Shown here piece after piece: positions 1 to 7,418 of a stretch of DNA of 10,129 bases. The DNA is taken from the NCBI GenBank assembly GCA_003557805.1, contig PWNY01000239.1:1-10129 (forward strand), written 5' to 3'. A program made the position numbers and the translations under genes. Origin of the DNA: Bacteroidales bacterium. GTDB taxonomy: Bacteria > Bacteroidota > Bacteroidia > Bacteroidales > UBA7960. Each line of letters begins with the position of its first letter. Positions within the stretch are counted from its first letter, which is position 1. Below the pieces are notes generated by a model. It worked only from the letters and a program-made list of their open reading frames with translations. It searched no databases and had not been told where the DNA came from.

Positions 1-703
1 CGTGCTTCTGGGAGCAGGCCAGTGCTGCACCAACCCCGGGCTGGTGTTTGTACCTGAAAGCGAAAACACGCAAACATTCATCGATGCCATGACAAAGGCC
101 TTCGATGAGGCGGCTGCCGAAAAGATGCTGCACAAGGGTATAGCAACAGGCTACTATGCTGCACTGGAGAACACCCTCAGCGTGAAGGGGGTGGATCAGG
201 TGGTCAGGCAAAACCAGTCAGAATATACCGGTGCACCAGCTATTGGGTCCACACCGATAGCTAACTGGCTGGACAGGCCCGAACTCCAGGAGGAGGTTTT
301 CGGCCCCTTTACGCTTTTAGTTAAGTACAAAGATCCAGCGGACCTGAAAAGGGCCGCCAATGCACTTAAGGGGCAGCTAACCTGCAGCCTTATCGGAAAT
401 GATGATGACCTCAGGGCAAACAGGGAGCTGGCGGATATGCTGACAGAAAAATGTGGGAGGCTCATATTCAATGGTGTGCCTACCGGGGTTGAGGTGTCAT
501 ATGCCATGACCCATGGGGGTCCATTTCCCGCAACGACTGACAGCCGCAGCACTTCTGTGGGAGCCTGGGCCATCAAAAGGTTTGTAAGGCCGGTAACATA
601 CCAGTCTGCACCTGAAGAGATACTGCCCGATGCCCTTAAAAGCAGCAACCCCCTTGGTATTATGCGGGTTGTAAACACAGAATACACCGATAAAAAGATC
701 TGA
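1..703 (+). CDS. Alpha-ketoglutarate semialdehyde (2,5-dioxovalerate) dehydrogenase, C-terminal part
   Basis: This is the C-terminal ~233 residues of an aldehyde dehydrogenase; the gene starts upstream of the window, so the apparent start near base 2 is internal. The reading opens on the catalytic motif GQCCTNPG, whose second Cys (residue 9 of the visible part) is the expected nucleophile. EEVFGP (residues 97-102) is the conserved cofactor-binding Glu motif. The segment HGGPFPATTDSRSTSVG (171-187) is typical of the NADP-type alpha-ketoglutarate semialdehyde dehydrogenase branch rather than generic ALDHs. The family oxidises 2,5-dioxopentanoate to 2-oxoglutarate, the last step of hydroxyproline (and some sugar-acid) breakdown. 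The stop lies 9 nt before a hydroxyproline epimerase gene, which supports the hydroxyproline role. The N-terminal cofactor fold (about half the protein) is not visible. The general ALDH assignment is very sure; the substrate is inferred from the subfamily motif and the neighbours. Confidence 0.9.
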   Translation, partial: VLLGAGQCCTNPGLVFVPESENTQTFIDAMTKAFDEAAAEKMLHKGIATGYYAALENTLSVKGVDQVVRQNQSEYTGAPAIGSTPIANWLDRPELQEEVFGPFTLLVKYKDPADLKRAANALKGQLTCSLIGNDDDLRANRELADMLTEKCGRLIFNGVPTGVEVSYAMTHGGPFPATTDSRSTSVGAWAIKRFVRPVTYQSAPEEILPDALKSSNPLGIMRVVNTEYTDKKI

Positions 704-712
704 TAACTCCAT

Positions 713-1714
713 ATGGCAAGGAAGTCCTTTTTCTGCATAGACGGGCATACCGCTGGAAACCCGGTAAGGTTAGTCGCGGCCGGGGGGCCGAGGCTCGAAG
801 GTGGCAGCATGGGTGACAAAAGGCTCTTCTTCATTGAAAACTATGACTATGTCCGCAAGGGGCTGATGTTCGAACCCCGGGGTCATGACATGATGTCAGG
901 CAGCATACTTTATCCGCCCACTGACCCGGAGAATGACGCCGGCATTCTGTTTATTGAAACCAGCGGTTGTCTTCCAATGTGCGGGCATGGTACTATTGGC
1001 ACCGTAACCATGGCACTGGAGGAGGGCCTGATAAGCCCCCGCAGGGAGGGAGTATTAAAGCTGGAGGTGCCGGCAGGGCTTGTAAGTGCCGAATATTCAA
1101 TGGAAAACGGCAGGGTAAGTTCGGTAAAGATAAGGAATGTACCCTCATTTATGGTGGCATCCGGGATAAGCGTTAACTGTCCTGAGCTTGGCGAACTGAA
1201 GGCAGATGTTGCCTACGGGGGGAACTTTTACGCTATAATAGACCCACAGAAAAACTTCCCAGGCCTGCAGGAGTTTACCACCGGCAAGCTTATAGCATGG
1301 AGCCGGGAGATCCGCTCCCGCATAAACCGTGAACACACCTTCGTGCATCCCGAAGACCCGGAAATTAATGGACTGAGCCATATAATGTGGACAGGGAAGA
1401 CAATTGACCCCAATTCCACCGCAAGAAACGCTGTGTTTTACGGGGACAAGGCCATTGACCGTTCGCCCTGTGGAACAGGCACCTCTGCACGAATGGCACA
1501 GTGGCACTCAAAGGGGCTTTTGGGTGTTGGCGAGAGCTTTATACATGAGAGTTACATAGGATCGGTCTTTAAGGGAAAGATAGAAGGCTTAACCGAAGTG
1601 GCCGGAAAACCTGCAATCATACCCTCAATAGAGGGCAGTGCATTTATTACAGGCCACAACACAATTTTCTTTGATGACAGCGACCCGTATATTAATGGTT
1701 TCCAGGTAATATGA
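713..1714 (+). CDS. 4-hydroxyproline 2-epimerase (proline racemase family)
   Basis: A complete 333-residue member of the proline racemase fold, the usual length for the family. It is cytosolic, with no signal peptide. The two catalytic cysteines are both present: Cys90 in MCGHGTIG and Cys253 in DRSPCGTGTSA. Having Cys at both sites argues for an epimerase/racemase rather than a trans-3-hydroxyproline dehydratase, where one Cys is replaced. GHGTIG rather than GHNSIA is the pattern I associate with 4-hydroxyproline epimerases instead of true proline racemases. The expected reaction is cofactor-independent conversion of trans-4-hydroxy-L-proline to cis-4-hydroxy-D-proline. The ATG lies 9 nt after the dehydrogenase stop and there is no convincing Shine-Dalgarno, as is common in Bacteroidota. 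The FAD oxidase gene follows after 1 nt, so the three are very probably co-transcribed. Symbols such as lhpA or hypE are used in other species; I do not assign one here. Confidence 0.93.
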   Translation: MARKSFFCIDGHTAGNPVRLVAAGGPRLEGGSMGDKRLFFIENYDYVRKGLMFEPRGHDMMSGSILYPPTDPENDAGILFIETSGCLPMCGHGTIGTVTMALEEGLISPRREGVLKLEVPAGLVSAEYSMENGRVSSVKIRNVPSFMVASGISVNCPELGELKADVAYGGNFYAIIDPQKNFPGLQEFTTGKLIAWSREIRSRINREHTFVHPEDPEINGLSHIMWTGKTIDPNSTARNAVFYGDKAIDRSPCGTGTSARMAQWHSKGLLGVGESFIHESYIGSVFKGKIEGLTEVAGKPAIIPSIEGSAFITGHNTIFFDDSDPYINGFQVI

Positions 1715-1715
1715 T

Positions 1716-2966
1716 ATGGCAAGGATAGTTATAGCCGGTGGAGGAATAATCGGCCTTTTTACAGCATATTTTCTAAAAGCTGACGGCCACAAGGTGGTGA
1801 TCATAGACAGCGGGTATCCCGGTAACAATTGCTCTACCGGCAATGCGGGGATGATTGTGCCAAGTCACGTAATACCACTGGCAGCACCCGGTGTGGTCGC
1901 AAAGGGCCTTAAGTGGATGTTCTCTCAAAAAAGCCCTTTTGCACTTCGCCTCAGCCTGGACCCTGAATGGGTCAGATGGGGGCTGCTGTTCATCAGGTCC
2001 GCTACCCGTAAAAATGTGGATCGCAGCTTTATGCACCTGAAAGACATTAACCTCTATAGCAAACAGCTCTACAGGTCATTTATCAGCAACCATAAAGAGG
2101 TGGACTTCCACTGGGAGGAAAAAGGGCTTCTTATGCTTTACCGCAGCAGAGAGGGAGAAAAGGAAGAAAGCGCCGCTGCGAAAACAGCCGTTTCTGCAGG
2201 GCTTGAGGCCAGGGTGATGGGCCCTGGGGAGATCAGGAAGATAGAGCCGGGTATAAGTGATGATGTAAAAGGGGGTGTATTATACCCGGGAGATGCTATT
2301 CTGTCGCCGGATATACTGACTGCATTTCTTTATAAACACCTTCAGGAAAAAGGTGTGGAAATTGTCCGGGAAAGTGAGGTGACAGGCTTTAACGTGGAAA
2401 ACGACAGGGTGGTCTCGGTCTTTGCAGGCCAAAATGAGTTCAAGTGTGACTACCTGGTGATTTCTGCTGGGGCCAGCTCCTCATTGCTGGCCCGAAAATT
2501 ATCATTCAGGCTTCCACTTATGGGGGGCAAGGGTTACAGTTTCATGACACGCAATACCCTTGATCTGAAGCAACCGGCGATCCTTTCGGAACGCAAGGTG
2601 ACCGTTTCCCCCTACAGTAAAAACATTCGGTTTGGTGGTACAATGGAGATATCAGGAAAAGCCACAGGGACAAATATGCGAAGACTGGAAGGTATTACAG
2701 AATCCCTCGGTCTTTATTACCAGGGTGGGGAGGTTATCAAAACGCCCTCTGAAGAGGCAGTTTGGAGCGGCCTGCGTCCAGTATCACCTGACGGGCTGCC
2801 CTACATAGGTAAAAGCCCCGTTATGGAGAATGTGTTGTTCGGCACCGGCCACAGTATGATGGGAATAAGCCTGGCTCCCGCCACCGGAAGGATACTTTCA
2901 GATATCATAGGCAGGGGAAGTGCGGACCTGGACATCTCACTATACTCCCCGGGCCGTTTTTCGTGA
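1716..2966 (+). CDS. FAD-dependent D-amino-acid / cis-4-hydroxy-D-proline oxidase or dehydrogenase (DadA-like)
   Basis: A complete 416-residue DAO-family (DadA-like) flavoprotein. The N-terminal Rossmann motif is GGGIIG (residues 8-13), with the acidic ribose-binding residue at Asp31 ending strand 2. PLMGGKGYSF (267-276) and the C-terminal FAD-contact segments GLRPVSPDGLPYIG (352-365) and GHSMMGISLAPATGR (378-392) are in the expected order. In hydroxyproline degradation this enzyme oxidises cis-4-hydroxy-D-proline to 1-pyrroline-4-hydroxy-2-carboxylate, which a deaminase then converts to alpha-ketoglutarate semialdehyde. The start codon is 1 nt after the epimerase stop (TGATATG), so translation is probably coupled. 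It seems to be the last gene of the operon, because a 281-bp spacer follows. It is a single-chain enzyme, unlike the multi-subunit hydroxyproline dehydrogenases of some pseudomonads. Electron acceptor (oxygen or respiratory chain) cannot be told from sequence. Substrate is inferred from the neighbours; a general D-amino-acid dehydrogenase is the alternative. Confidence 0.88.
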   Translation: MARIVIAGGGIIGLFTAYFLKADGHKVVIIDSGYPGNNCSTGNAGMIVPSHVIPLAAPGVVAKGLKWMFSQKSPFALRLSLDPEWVRWGLLFIRSATRKNVDRSFMHLKDINLYSKQLYRSFISNHKEVDFHWEEKGLLMLYRSREGEKEESAAAKTAVSAGLEARVMGPGEIRKIEPGISDDVKGGVLYPGDAILSPDILTAFLYKHLQEKGVEIVRESEVTGFNVENDRVVSVFAGQNEFKCDYLVISAGASSSLLARKLSFRLPLMGGKGYSFMTRNTLDLKQPAILSERKVTVSPYSKNIRFGGTMEISGKATGTNMRRLEGITESLGLYYQGGEVIKTPSEEAVWSGLRPVSPDGLPYIGKSPVMENVLFGTGHSMMGISLAPATGRILSDIIGRGSADLDISLYSPGRFS

Positions 2967-3203
2967 AGGTCCGGACAGCCTTTTAATTAACGGCAAAATA
3001 TAATGCATAAAAGCAGTTTGAGACATTACAAGGTTCTGTTTATTACTTTGTCTGCCCTGCAGCACTCACTTTTTATTTCGATTATTTAAAGACCCCAGGT
3101 TAATTTGCAGGCTTCCATACTCTCTAAACAGGGATCCTGCATCCTTATACAGCAGCTTCTGGCTTTCGGGTTTGTTTGACAAAGATGTTATAGGCTGAAG
3201 TTT

Positions 3204-3211
3204 TATATTTG
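3204..3211 (+). promoter_or_regulatory. Candidate Bacteroidota -7 promoter element for the serine hydrolase gene
   Basis: TATATTTG matches the TAnnTTTG -7 consensus exactly and lies 36 bp before the start codon at 3248. The -33 element is not well placed: the nearest upstream TTTG (3175-3178) is 25 bp away rather than about 19-21. The call therefore rests on the -7 box and on its position in the spacer after the hydroxyproline operon. Confidence 0.5.
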
Positions 3212-3247
3212 CATGGTTCAATCATGTACTCTATAAACTGAATAGTA

Positions 3248-4999
3248 ATGGCCTTACTTTATGAATTGAAAACAAACAAACATGCCTGGCCCGCCGGCCG
3301 AGCCTTCACTGCAAGCCTCCTGTTGTTTTTCATATTATCCGGCAGCATCGTTTCCGGAAAAACATACATGCATAAGATAGGCTACAGCCATGCCCACGAT
3401 ATGGAAATGCGCCTTGACTCTCTTTTTGCTGATTACAGTGATCCGGCCGGACCCGGAGTTGCCGTGGCCCTGGTTTACGAAAACGACCTTATATTAAGCA
3501 AGGGTTATGGCAGCGCCAACCTTGAATATGACATTGCAATTGATCCCTCCTCCACTATTTTTCATATTGCATCCGTTTCCAAGCAGTTTACGGTTTTTGC
3601 CGCCCTCCTTCTCGAGGAGTCAGGCAAACTCTCAATGCAGGACGATGTAAGAAAGTATATTGAGGAAATACCCGATTTTGGCGAAACCATCACCCTGAAA
3701 CACCTTGCAGCCCATACCGGTGGGCTGAGAGACCAGTGGAACCTGCTTGGTCTGGCAGGCTGGCGCCTGGATGATGTGATTACCCTGGAGCATGTCATGA
3801 AGCTGGTAGAACATCAGCAGGCTCTGAACTTTAAACCTGGTGAAGAATACCTTTACTGTAATACCGGGTTCACCCTGCTGGCGGAAGTGGTGGCAAGGGT
3901 CAGCGGGCAGAGTTTCGCGGAGTTTACAAAAGAGTATATTTTTCAGCCTCTTGGTATGGAAAACACCCTGTTTTATGATGACCACCGCAAAATTGTACCT
4001 CAAAGGGCGTATTCCTATCATGCTGCCAATAATGAGTACAGGAAAAGCATCCTTAGCTATGCCAATGTGGGTGCTACCAGCCTGTTTACCACAGTTGAAG
4101 ACCTGAGCATATGGGTCCGGAATTTTCACGACCCCCGGGCAGGCAGTGTGGAGATATTCGAAAAGATGAACACACAGGCTGCCCTGAATGATGGCAGTAC
4201 TTTTGGTGGTGCCCTGGGGCAGTTTGTAAGCAATTACAGGGGAGTAAACCAGATAAGCCATGGTGGTGCCGATGCCGGTTACCGGACTTACCTTGCCCGG
4301 TTCCCCGATCACCATGCAGCCGTGATACTTTTCAGCAACTTTACCGGCTTTAATTCCAGGGATATGGCCATGAAGGTATCTGATATCCTTCTTGAGCAAC
4401 ATTTTACCGAACCCCTGGTGCCTGCAGCAGGGCTAAGCGGCTTCGGGGGTATGGACAGCCGTCAGCTGAAAAACCTAGCGGGAGCCTATTGGAACGATCA
4501 GAGAAAATATGCCGCAACTATAGAACTGGAGGATGATACACTCCGCTATCGTTCCGGCGGAACCCGCCATATCCTTGTTCCTTTTGACAAGGATGCATTT
4601 TATGTACCTGGAGACAGCCGTGAATTGATATTTAAATTCTCTTACCTGGAAGATGGGCCTGAAATGGTTATGACATCCAATAACGACATACCGGTTTTAT
4701 ACACTACATATTCTCCACGCAAATATAACGAGGATGAGCTGGCACAGTTTGCCGGCACCTATTACAGTGAAGAACTTGGCACAACTTATATCATGGAGGT
4801 CAGGGATGGCAGGCTGACTGCCAGCCACCGCCGTCACAGCGACATTAGCTTTGAGCCCCTGAAAACAAACACCTTTCAGGGAAACCAGTGGTACTTCAGG
4901 ACTGTGGAGTTTGAACGCGATAATAACGGGGAGATTCCTGGCATGGGTGTTTCCAGCGTCAGGGTCAGGGACCTGTGGTTTGACAAACAGAGCGAATAG
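3248..4999 (+). CDS. Secreted serine hydrolase, class C beta-lactamase / penicillin-binding-like, with duplicated C-terminal domain
   Basis: A 583-residue protein of the beta-lactamase-related serine hydrolase family (Pfam Beta-lactamase type). Residues about 17-37 form a hydrophobic segment after a basic N-terminus, so export to the periplasm or outer envelope is expected. The catalytic domain (about 45-385) has the family's three motifs in order: SVSK (Ser109 nucleophile, Lys112), YCN (Tyr203-Asn205) and HGG (338-340) in place of KTG, as is usual in esterase/peptidase-like members. Residues about 407-570 hold two similar beta-rich units, each opening with AG-x-Y, resembling DUF3471/lipocalin-like tails. 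Such proteins act as D-aminopeptidases, esterases or peptidoglycan-tailoring enzymes; the substrate cannot be deduced. It stands alone: 281 bp separate it from the hydroxyproline operon and 478 bp from the next gene. The ATG at 3248 places the signal peptide correctly. True beta-lactamase activity is unlikely with this architecture. Confidence 0.88.
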   Translation: MALLYELKTNKHAWPAGRAFTASLLLFFILSGSIVSGKTYMHKIGYSHAHDMEMRLDSLFADYSDPAGPGVAVALVYENDLILSKGYGSANLEYDIAIDPSSTIFHIASVSKQFTVFAALLLEESGKLSMQDDVRKYIEEIPDFGETITLKHLAAHTGGLRDQWNLLGLAGWRLDDVITLEHVMKLVEHQQALNFKPGEEYLYCNTGFTLLAEVVARVSGQSFAEFTKEYIFQPLGMENTLFYDDHRKIVPQRAYSYHAANNEYRKSILSYANVGATSLFTTVEDLSIWVRNFHDPRAGSVEIFEKMNTQAALNDGSTFGGALGQFVSNYRGVNQISHGGADAGYRTYLARFPDHHAAVILFSNFTGFNSRDMAMKVSDILLEQHFTEPLVPAAGLSGFGGMDSRQLKNLAGAYWNDQRKYAATIELEDDTLRYRSGGTRHILVPFDKDAFYVPGDSRELIFKFSYLEDGPEMVMTSNNDIPVLYTTYSPRKYNEDELAQFAGTYYSEELGTTYIMEVRDGRLTASHRRHSDISFEPLKTNTFQGNQWYFRTVEFERDNNGEIPGMGVSSVRVRDLWFDKQSE

Positions 5000-5477
5000 C
5001 CCGACATACAGTATGTGGATCACATAAGGTATGGCAAGTAATGACTTATACGGGTAAGACCCCCTGGGGAAAAAGGGAAACTCCCTGTCAATAATTTATG
5101 ACCACAACCATACCGGATCATATACTAAAAGTATTTGTGTTTAAAAATTTAAGACCTGAGGGGCCTTTGCCTGGATACCTCCCCTTAAAACATGATTATT
5201 TATGGCCAGAAGGTGTCCGGTTACTGGTCTTTTGGCCCGATCTGCCCTGGAACCGGTAATTGCAGTTACTTTATTATCTTTTGCAAGAAGGATGTATAAA
5301 ATCAATTCTCAAAAAAATATTAAAGCATATTTTTCACCATAATCGAACATTGCGTAATTTTTGCATATATTTTGGATTATAATCGAAGATGATCTTACGC
5401 CAATAATATTCAGACAAGCTCCAGAGGCCAGGATGTTTTCAGTGAGTCTTTAAGACCTTTTTAAAATTTCAAAAGAG
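5000..5477. other. 478-bp intergenic spacer, no gene seen
   Basis: There is no credible coding sequence here. A small perfect hairpin sits at 5074-5086 (AGGGA, 3-nt loop, TCCCT). It has no T-run after it on the plus strand, so it is a poor terminator for the hydrolase gene, but it is followed by TTTTT when read on the minus strand. A longer-range inverted repeat pairs CCGGTT (5217-5222) with AACCGG (5251-5256). Near the acetyltransferase gene the nonamer ATAATCGAA occurs twice (5339-5347 and 5379-5387). Near-promoters TAATTTTTG (5355-5363) and TATATTTTG (5366-5374) have a 3-nt instead of a 2-nt gap, so neither is an exact match. Confidence 0.6.
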
Positions 5478-5966
5478 ATGAATATTAACCTGCGGCCCAT
5501 AACGCCCAAAGACAGGGATTTCCTCAGGCAGATGCTCTACCTTTCTGTATTTGTACCACCCGGTGCTGCCCCTTATGATCGCTCTATTGTTCAGTTGCCT
5601 GAGATTTCAAAATATATTGATGGCTGGGGAACAAAAAAAGATGATTTCGGTATCATAGCCTGTATATCTGGTGTGCCGGCTGGCGCAGTCTGGGCAAGGC
5701 TGTTCGGTGAATCTGGTAAGGGGTTTGGTTTTGTAGATGACAAAACTCCTGAACTGGTAATTGCCATTATGGAGGGGTTCCGCAACAAAGGCCTGGGTAA
5801 AATGTTGATGGAGCAGTTCTTTCTTATGGCTATTGAGCGGGGTTACAGGAAAGTGTCATTAAGCGTGGATAAAATCAATCCGGCCTTCCGCTTTTATCAG
5901 AGACTGGGATTTGTCACTAAGGGAGGAACAGACCAATCACCCACCATGGTGAAGGTACTTATGTAA
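5478..5966 (+). CDS. GNAT-family N-acetyltransferase
   Basis: A 162-residue single-domain GNAT protein of typical length. The acetyl-CoA pyrophosphate-binding loop (motif A) is FRNKGLGK at residues 101-108, after the predicted beta-4 strand (PELVIAIME). Motif B is seen as NPAFRFYQRLGF (134-145), containing the Tyr140 position that often serves as general acid. The N-terminus starts with the LRPITPKDRDF pattern common to RimI-like acetyltransferases. The family transfers acetyl groups from acetyl-CoA to amines; the acceptor here is unknown. The protein has no signal peptide and is expected in the cytoplasm. It is transcribed alone, convergent with the minus-strand zinc-ribbon gene, with 160 bp between the two stops. 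AAAGAG lies directly before the ATG and is too close to be a good ribosome-binding site. Confidence 0.88.
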   Translation: MNINLRPITPKDRDFLRQMLYLSVFVPPGAAPYDRSIVQLPEISKYIDGWGTKKDDFGIIACISGVPAGAVWARLFGESGKGFGFVDDKTPELVIAIMEGFRNKGLGKMLMEQFFLMAIERGYRKVSLSVDKINPAFRFYQRLGFVTKGGTDQSPTMVKVLM

Positions 5967-6126
5967 ACCGCCGGCTTGGGGAAAGAGCCATCAGTATTGC
6001 CGTCCCTGCCATTAACACCATGCAAGCCGCCTGCAATGGCATGACACACAAGTAATCTGCCTGTTATGATTGATACGCGGTTTTTGCATGGGAGTTCTGC
6101 AACCAGTAAATGTTGTTTTTCAATGA

Positions 6127-6363
6127 TTACTGAAACCTGCTGCATGCGGGTCCCTGGCAGGGGCCGGTTCTGCATTCCATCTGAACATCTTTCTTTGCCC
6201 TTCCGGGTTTGGCTTGCGGTTTTTCGGAACATTCACCCTTACATTCCGGGCAATAGGCAATATACTTCTGGCAGGGGCCAAATATGTAATCGTGGTATTC
6301 TTTCTTGATTTTCTTGTTGTCTTCAAAAACAAGGTCGCATTCGCGACACAAAAAGGTAGCCAT
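6127..6363 (-). CDS. Small cysteine-rich zinc-ribbon protein, function unknown
   Basis: A 78-residue minus-strand protein. Cysteines form two knuckle-like pairs, Cys6-x2-Cys9 and Cys38-x2-Cys41, which would suit one zinc ribbon. Further Cys residues lie at 31 and 45, and a Cys-rich tail has Cys64, Cys69 and Cys74. The core carries EYHDYIFGPC and a YCPEC knuckle. I recall similar small uncharacterised proteins in Bacteroidota and relatives but no function for them. Several overlapping frames are open here. I chose this one because of the ordered CxxC pairs, the N-terminal ATFLCREC start typical of zinc-ribbon mini-proteins, and a near-perfect promoter 43 bp upstream on the same strand. The protein is probably cytoplasmic, binding zinc and perhaps nucleic acid or a protein partner; that role is inference. 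The tail after residue 50 is basic and low-complexity. Confidence 0.75.
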   Translation of the reverse strand: MATFLCRECDLVFEDNKKIKKEYHDYIFGPCQKYIAYCPECKGECSEKPQAKPGRAKKDVQMECRTGPCQGPACSRFQ

Positions 6364-6405
6364 CTCCGGGTTCTGTTTAATGGGTTAAACTACTTTTAGT
6401 TTAGG

Positions 6406-6437
6406 CAAAAGTACATCATAGGAAACCTGCTTCCAAA
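6406..6437 (-). promoter_or_regulatory. Bacteroidota-type promoter for the zinc-ribbon gene
   Basis: Read on the minus strand, TTTG (plus coordinates 6434-6437) is followed after 20 bp by TACTTTTG (6406-6413), an exact TAnnTTTG -7 box with correct spacing to its -33 element. It lies 43 bp before the start codon at 6363. This is the main support that the minus-strand frame is the real gene in this stretch. Confidence 0.7.
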
Positions 6438-6792
6438 TCTTTTAATATCTCATTTGAATTCCAGCAGCACTATTTGTCTCAAACACTCAGGATTTTAAAT
6501 GGCACAGGTGTTCATTCTATAAAAAGGGAAACTACGCCTTCATCTCCATTAACAACTTCTGCTTCAAGTTTGTTGATAGCATACAACACCCTGTAAACCT
6601 GAACATACCAATGAGTTTTCATTCATTATCAACAATAAGTCCATAAATAGCTATACTCAGCATACAGGGTCAGGGGAAGGTCGATCAAACGTTCTGGTCC
6701 AGGCTTTATACCTGAAGCCATCGACAGTTACATGTAAACCTATTTTCCAAATCAATGGCACATCCCATAATTAATCTGATTTACAATTATAA
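6438..6792. other. Gene-poor spacer with possible minus-strand coding debris
   Basis: No intact gene is seen. On the minus strand, 6512-6622 is an ATG-started frame of 36 codons (MKTHWYVQVYRVLYA...). In another minus frame, 6657-6770 is open for 37 codons without an ATG (...KIGLHVTVDGFRYKAW...). Both read like ordinary protein, separated by stops and a frame change, and could be remnants of one lost gene. The plus strand also has short readable frames here, so the strand is uncertain and I recognise no family. Confidence 0.3.
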
Positions 6793-7392
6793 CAACCTAA
6801 AAAACTCATATTGTCTAATCTTAATACCTGGAAAGACAAAGAAGAAATCACTATCAGGCAAGAGAAAACCCAGAAAAGATTCAGCTTCAAAACCATTGCT
6901 TCCGGGCTGCTGGACTTCTTTCTGGTGAACAGGGGTTTTTTTATACTATTAAACAGCTAACTATTGCGCCCGGGAGAACACTACGGGGATACCTGCAAAC
7001 TGACAGAGAGATTGACGGGGTCTGCAAAGTAATTCTTTTTGATGGCAGGGCTATTTTTTTTTGTGTTCTTCCAGTTCACTCATTCAGCTTATGTAGAGGG
7101 ATATCTTGAGCAAATGGAGGCTGAAGGATTCGATGATTTTGCCATTTATTTCCAGGTGTATTTCCTTGACCAGCTGAGCATCTGGTCGGCACTGGCCATT
7201 TTTTTGTTCGCCTGGTTAAGCCGCTTGTTTTACAGGAAACATGTCATGTATTACACCGACCATTTGGTCGTACAAACATACATCAATGCCCAGACGGCTT
7301 TTTATAGGCTTGTCCTGCTTCCATCTATTCTTCTCATAGGGAACACCGGTTATAGTGTATTGGAAATCCTGATTACCCTGATTTATTTATAA
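6793..7392 (+). pseudogene. Frameshifted membrane protein, DUF3667-like
   Basis: Reading one frame, then another, then the first again gives a continuous ~200-codon protein. Segment 1 (6793-6942) contains KRFSFKTIASGLLDFFLVNRGF. Segment 2 (from 6942) reads FYTIKQLTIAPGRTLRGYL. Segment 3 (from about 7039) is a 117-residue hydrophobic stretch with about three predicted membrane helices, ending at TAA 7390-7392. The joined block RGFFYTIKQL-x4-PG-x-T-x-RGYL matches the DUF3667 pattern I know from Bacteroidota membrane proteins. The usual N-terminal double-CxxC zinc ribbon is missing, and no ATG opens the first segment (TTG 6811 is possible). The shifts fall at a 7-T run (6936-6942, one T short) and a T-run at 7036-7040, and they cancel each other. 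Real mutation or homopolymer sequencing error are both possible. DUF3667 function is unknown. Alternatively, 7039-7392 may still be translated alone. Confidence 0.6.
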
Positions 7393-7418
7393 ATGTTTCT
7401 CAACCTGATATTTACACA

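Noticed and set aside
196..834. 212-codon minus-strand open frame
   Set aside because: It is antisense to the dehydrogenase and the epimerase start and has low-complexity Ser/Leu composition typical of a shadow frame.
3106..3141. Inverted repeat TGCAGG/CCTGCA in the spacer before the serine hydrolase
   Set aside because: Only 6 bp with a 24-nt loop and no T-run; too weak to call a terminator or operator.
3632..4402. 256-codon minus-strand open frame
   Set aside because: It lies entirely antisense to the catalytic domain of the serine hydrolase, whose motifs prove the plus-strand frame; no family features are seen in it.
5031..5057. Eight-codon frame starting ATGGCAAG after the serine hydrolase
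   Set aside because: It repeats the octamer seen at two operon starts but stops after eight codons, with no sign of being a leader peptide.
5897..6232. 111-codon minus-strand open frame between the acetyltransferase and the zinc-ribbon gene
   Set aside because: It overlaps both genes, has no promoter of its own and shows no recognisable motif; the zinc-ribbon frame has the ordered CxxC pairs and the promoter.
5070..6533. Shared 13-mer AAAAAGGGAAACT at 5070-5082 and 6521-6533
   Set aside because: One shared 13-mer in 10 kb is close to chance expectation, and the flanks do not match.
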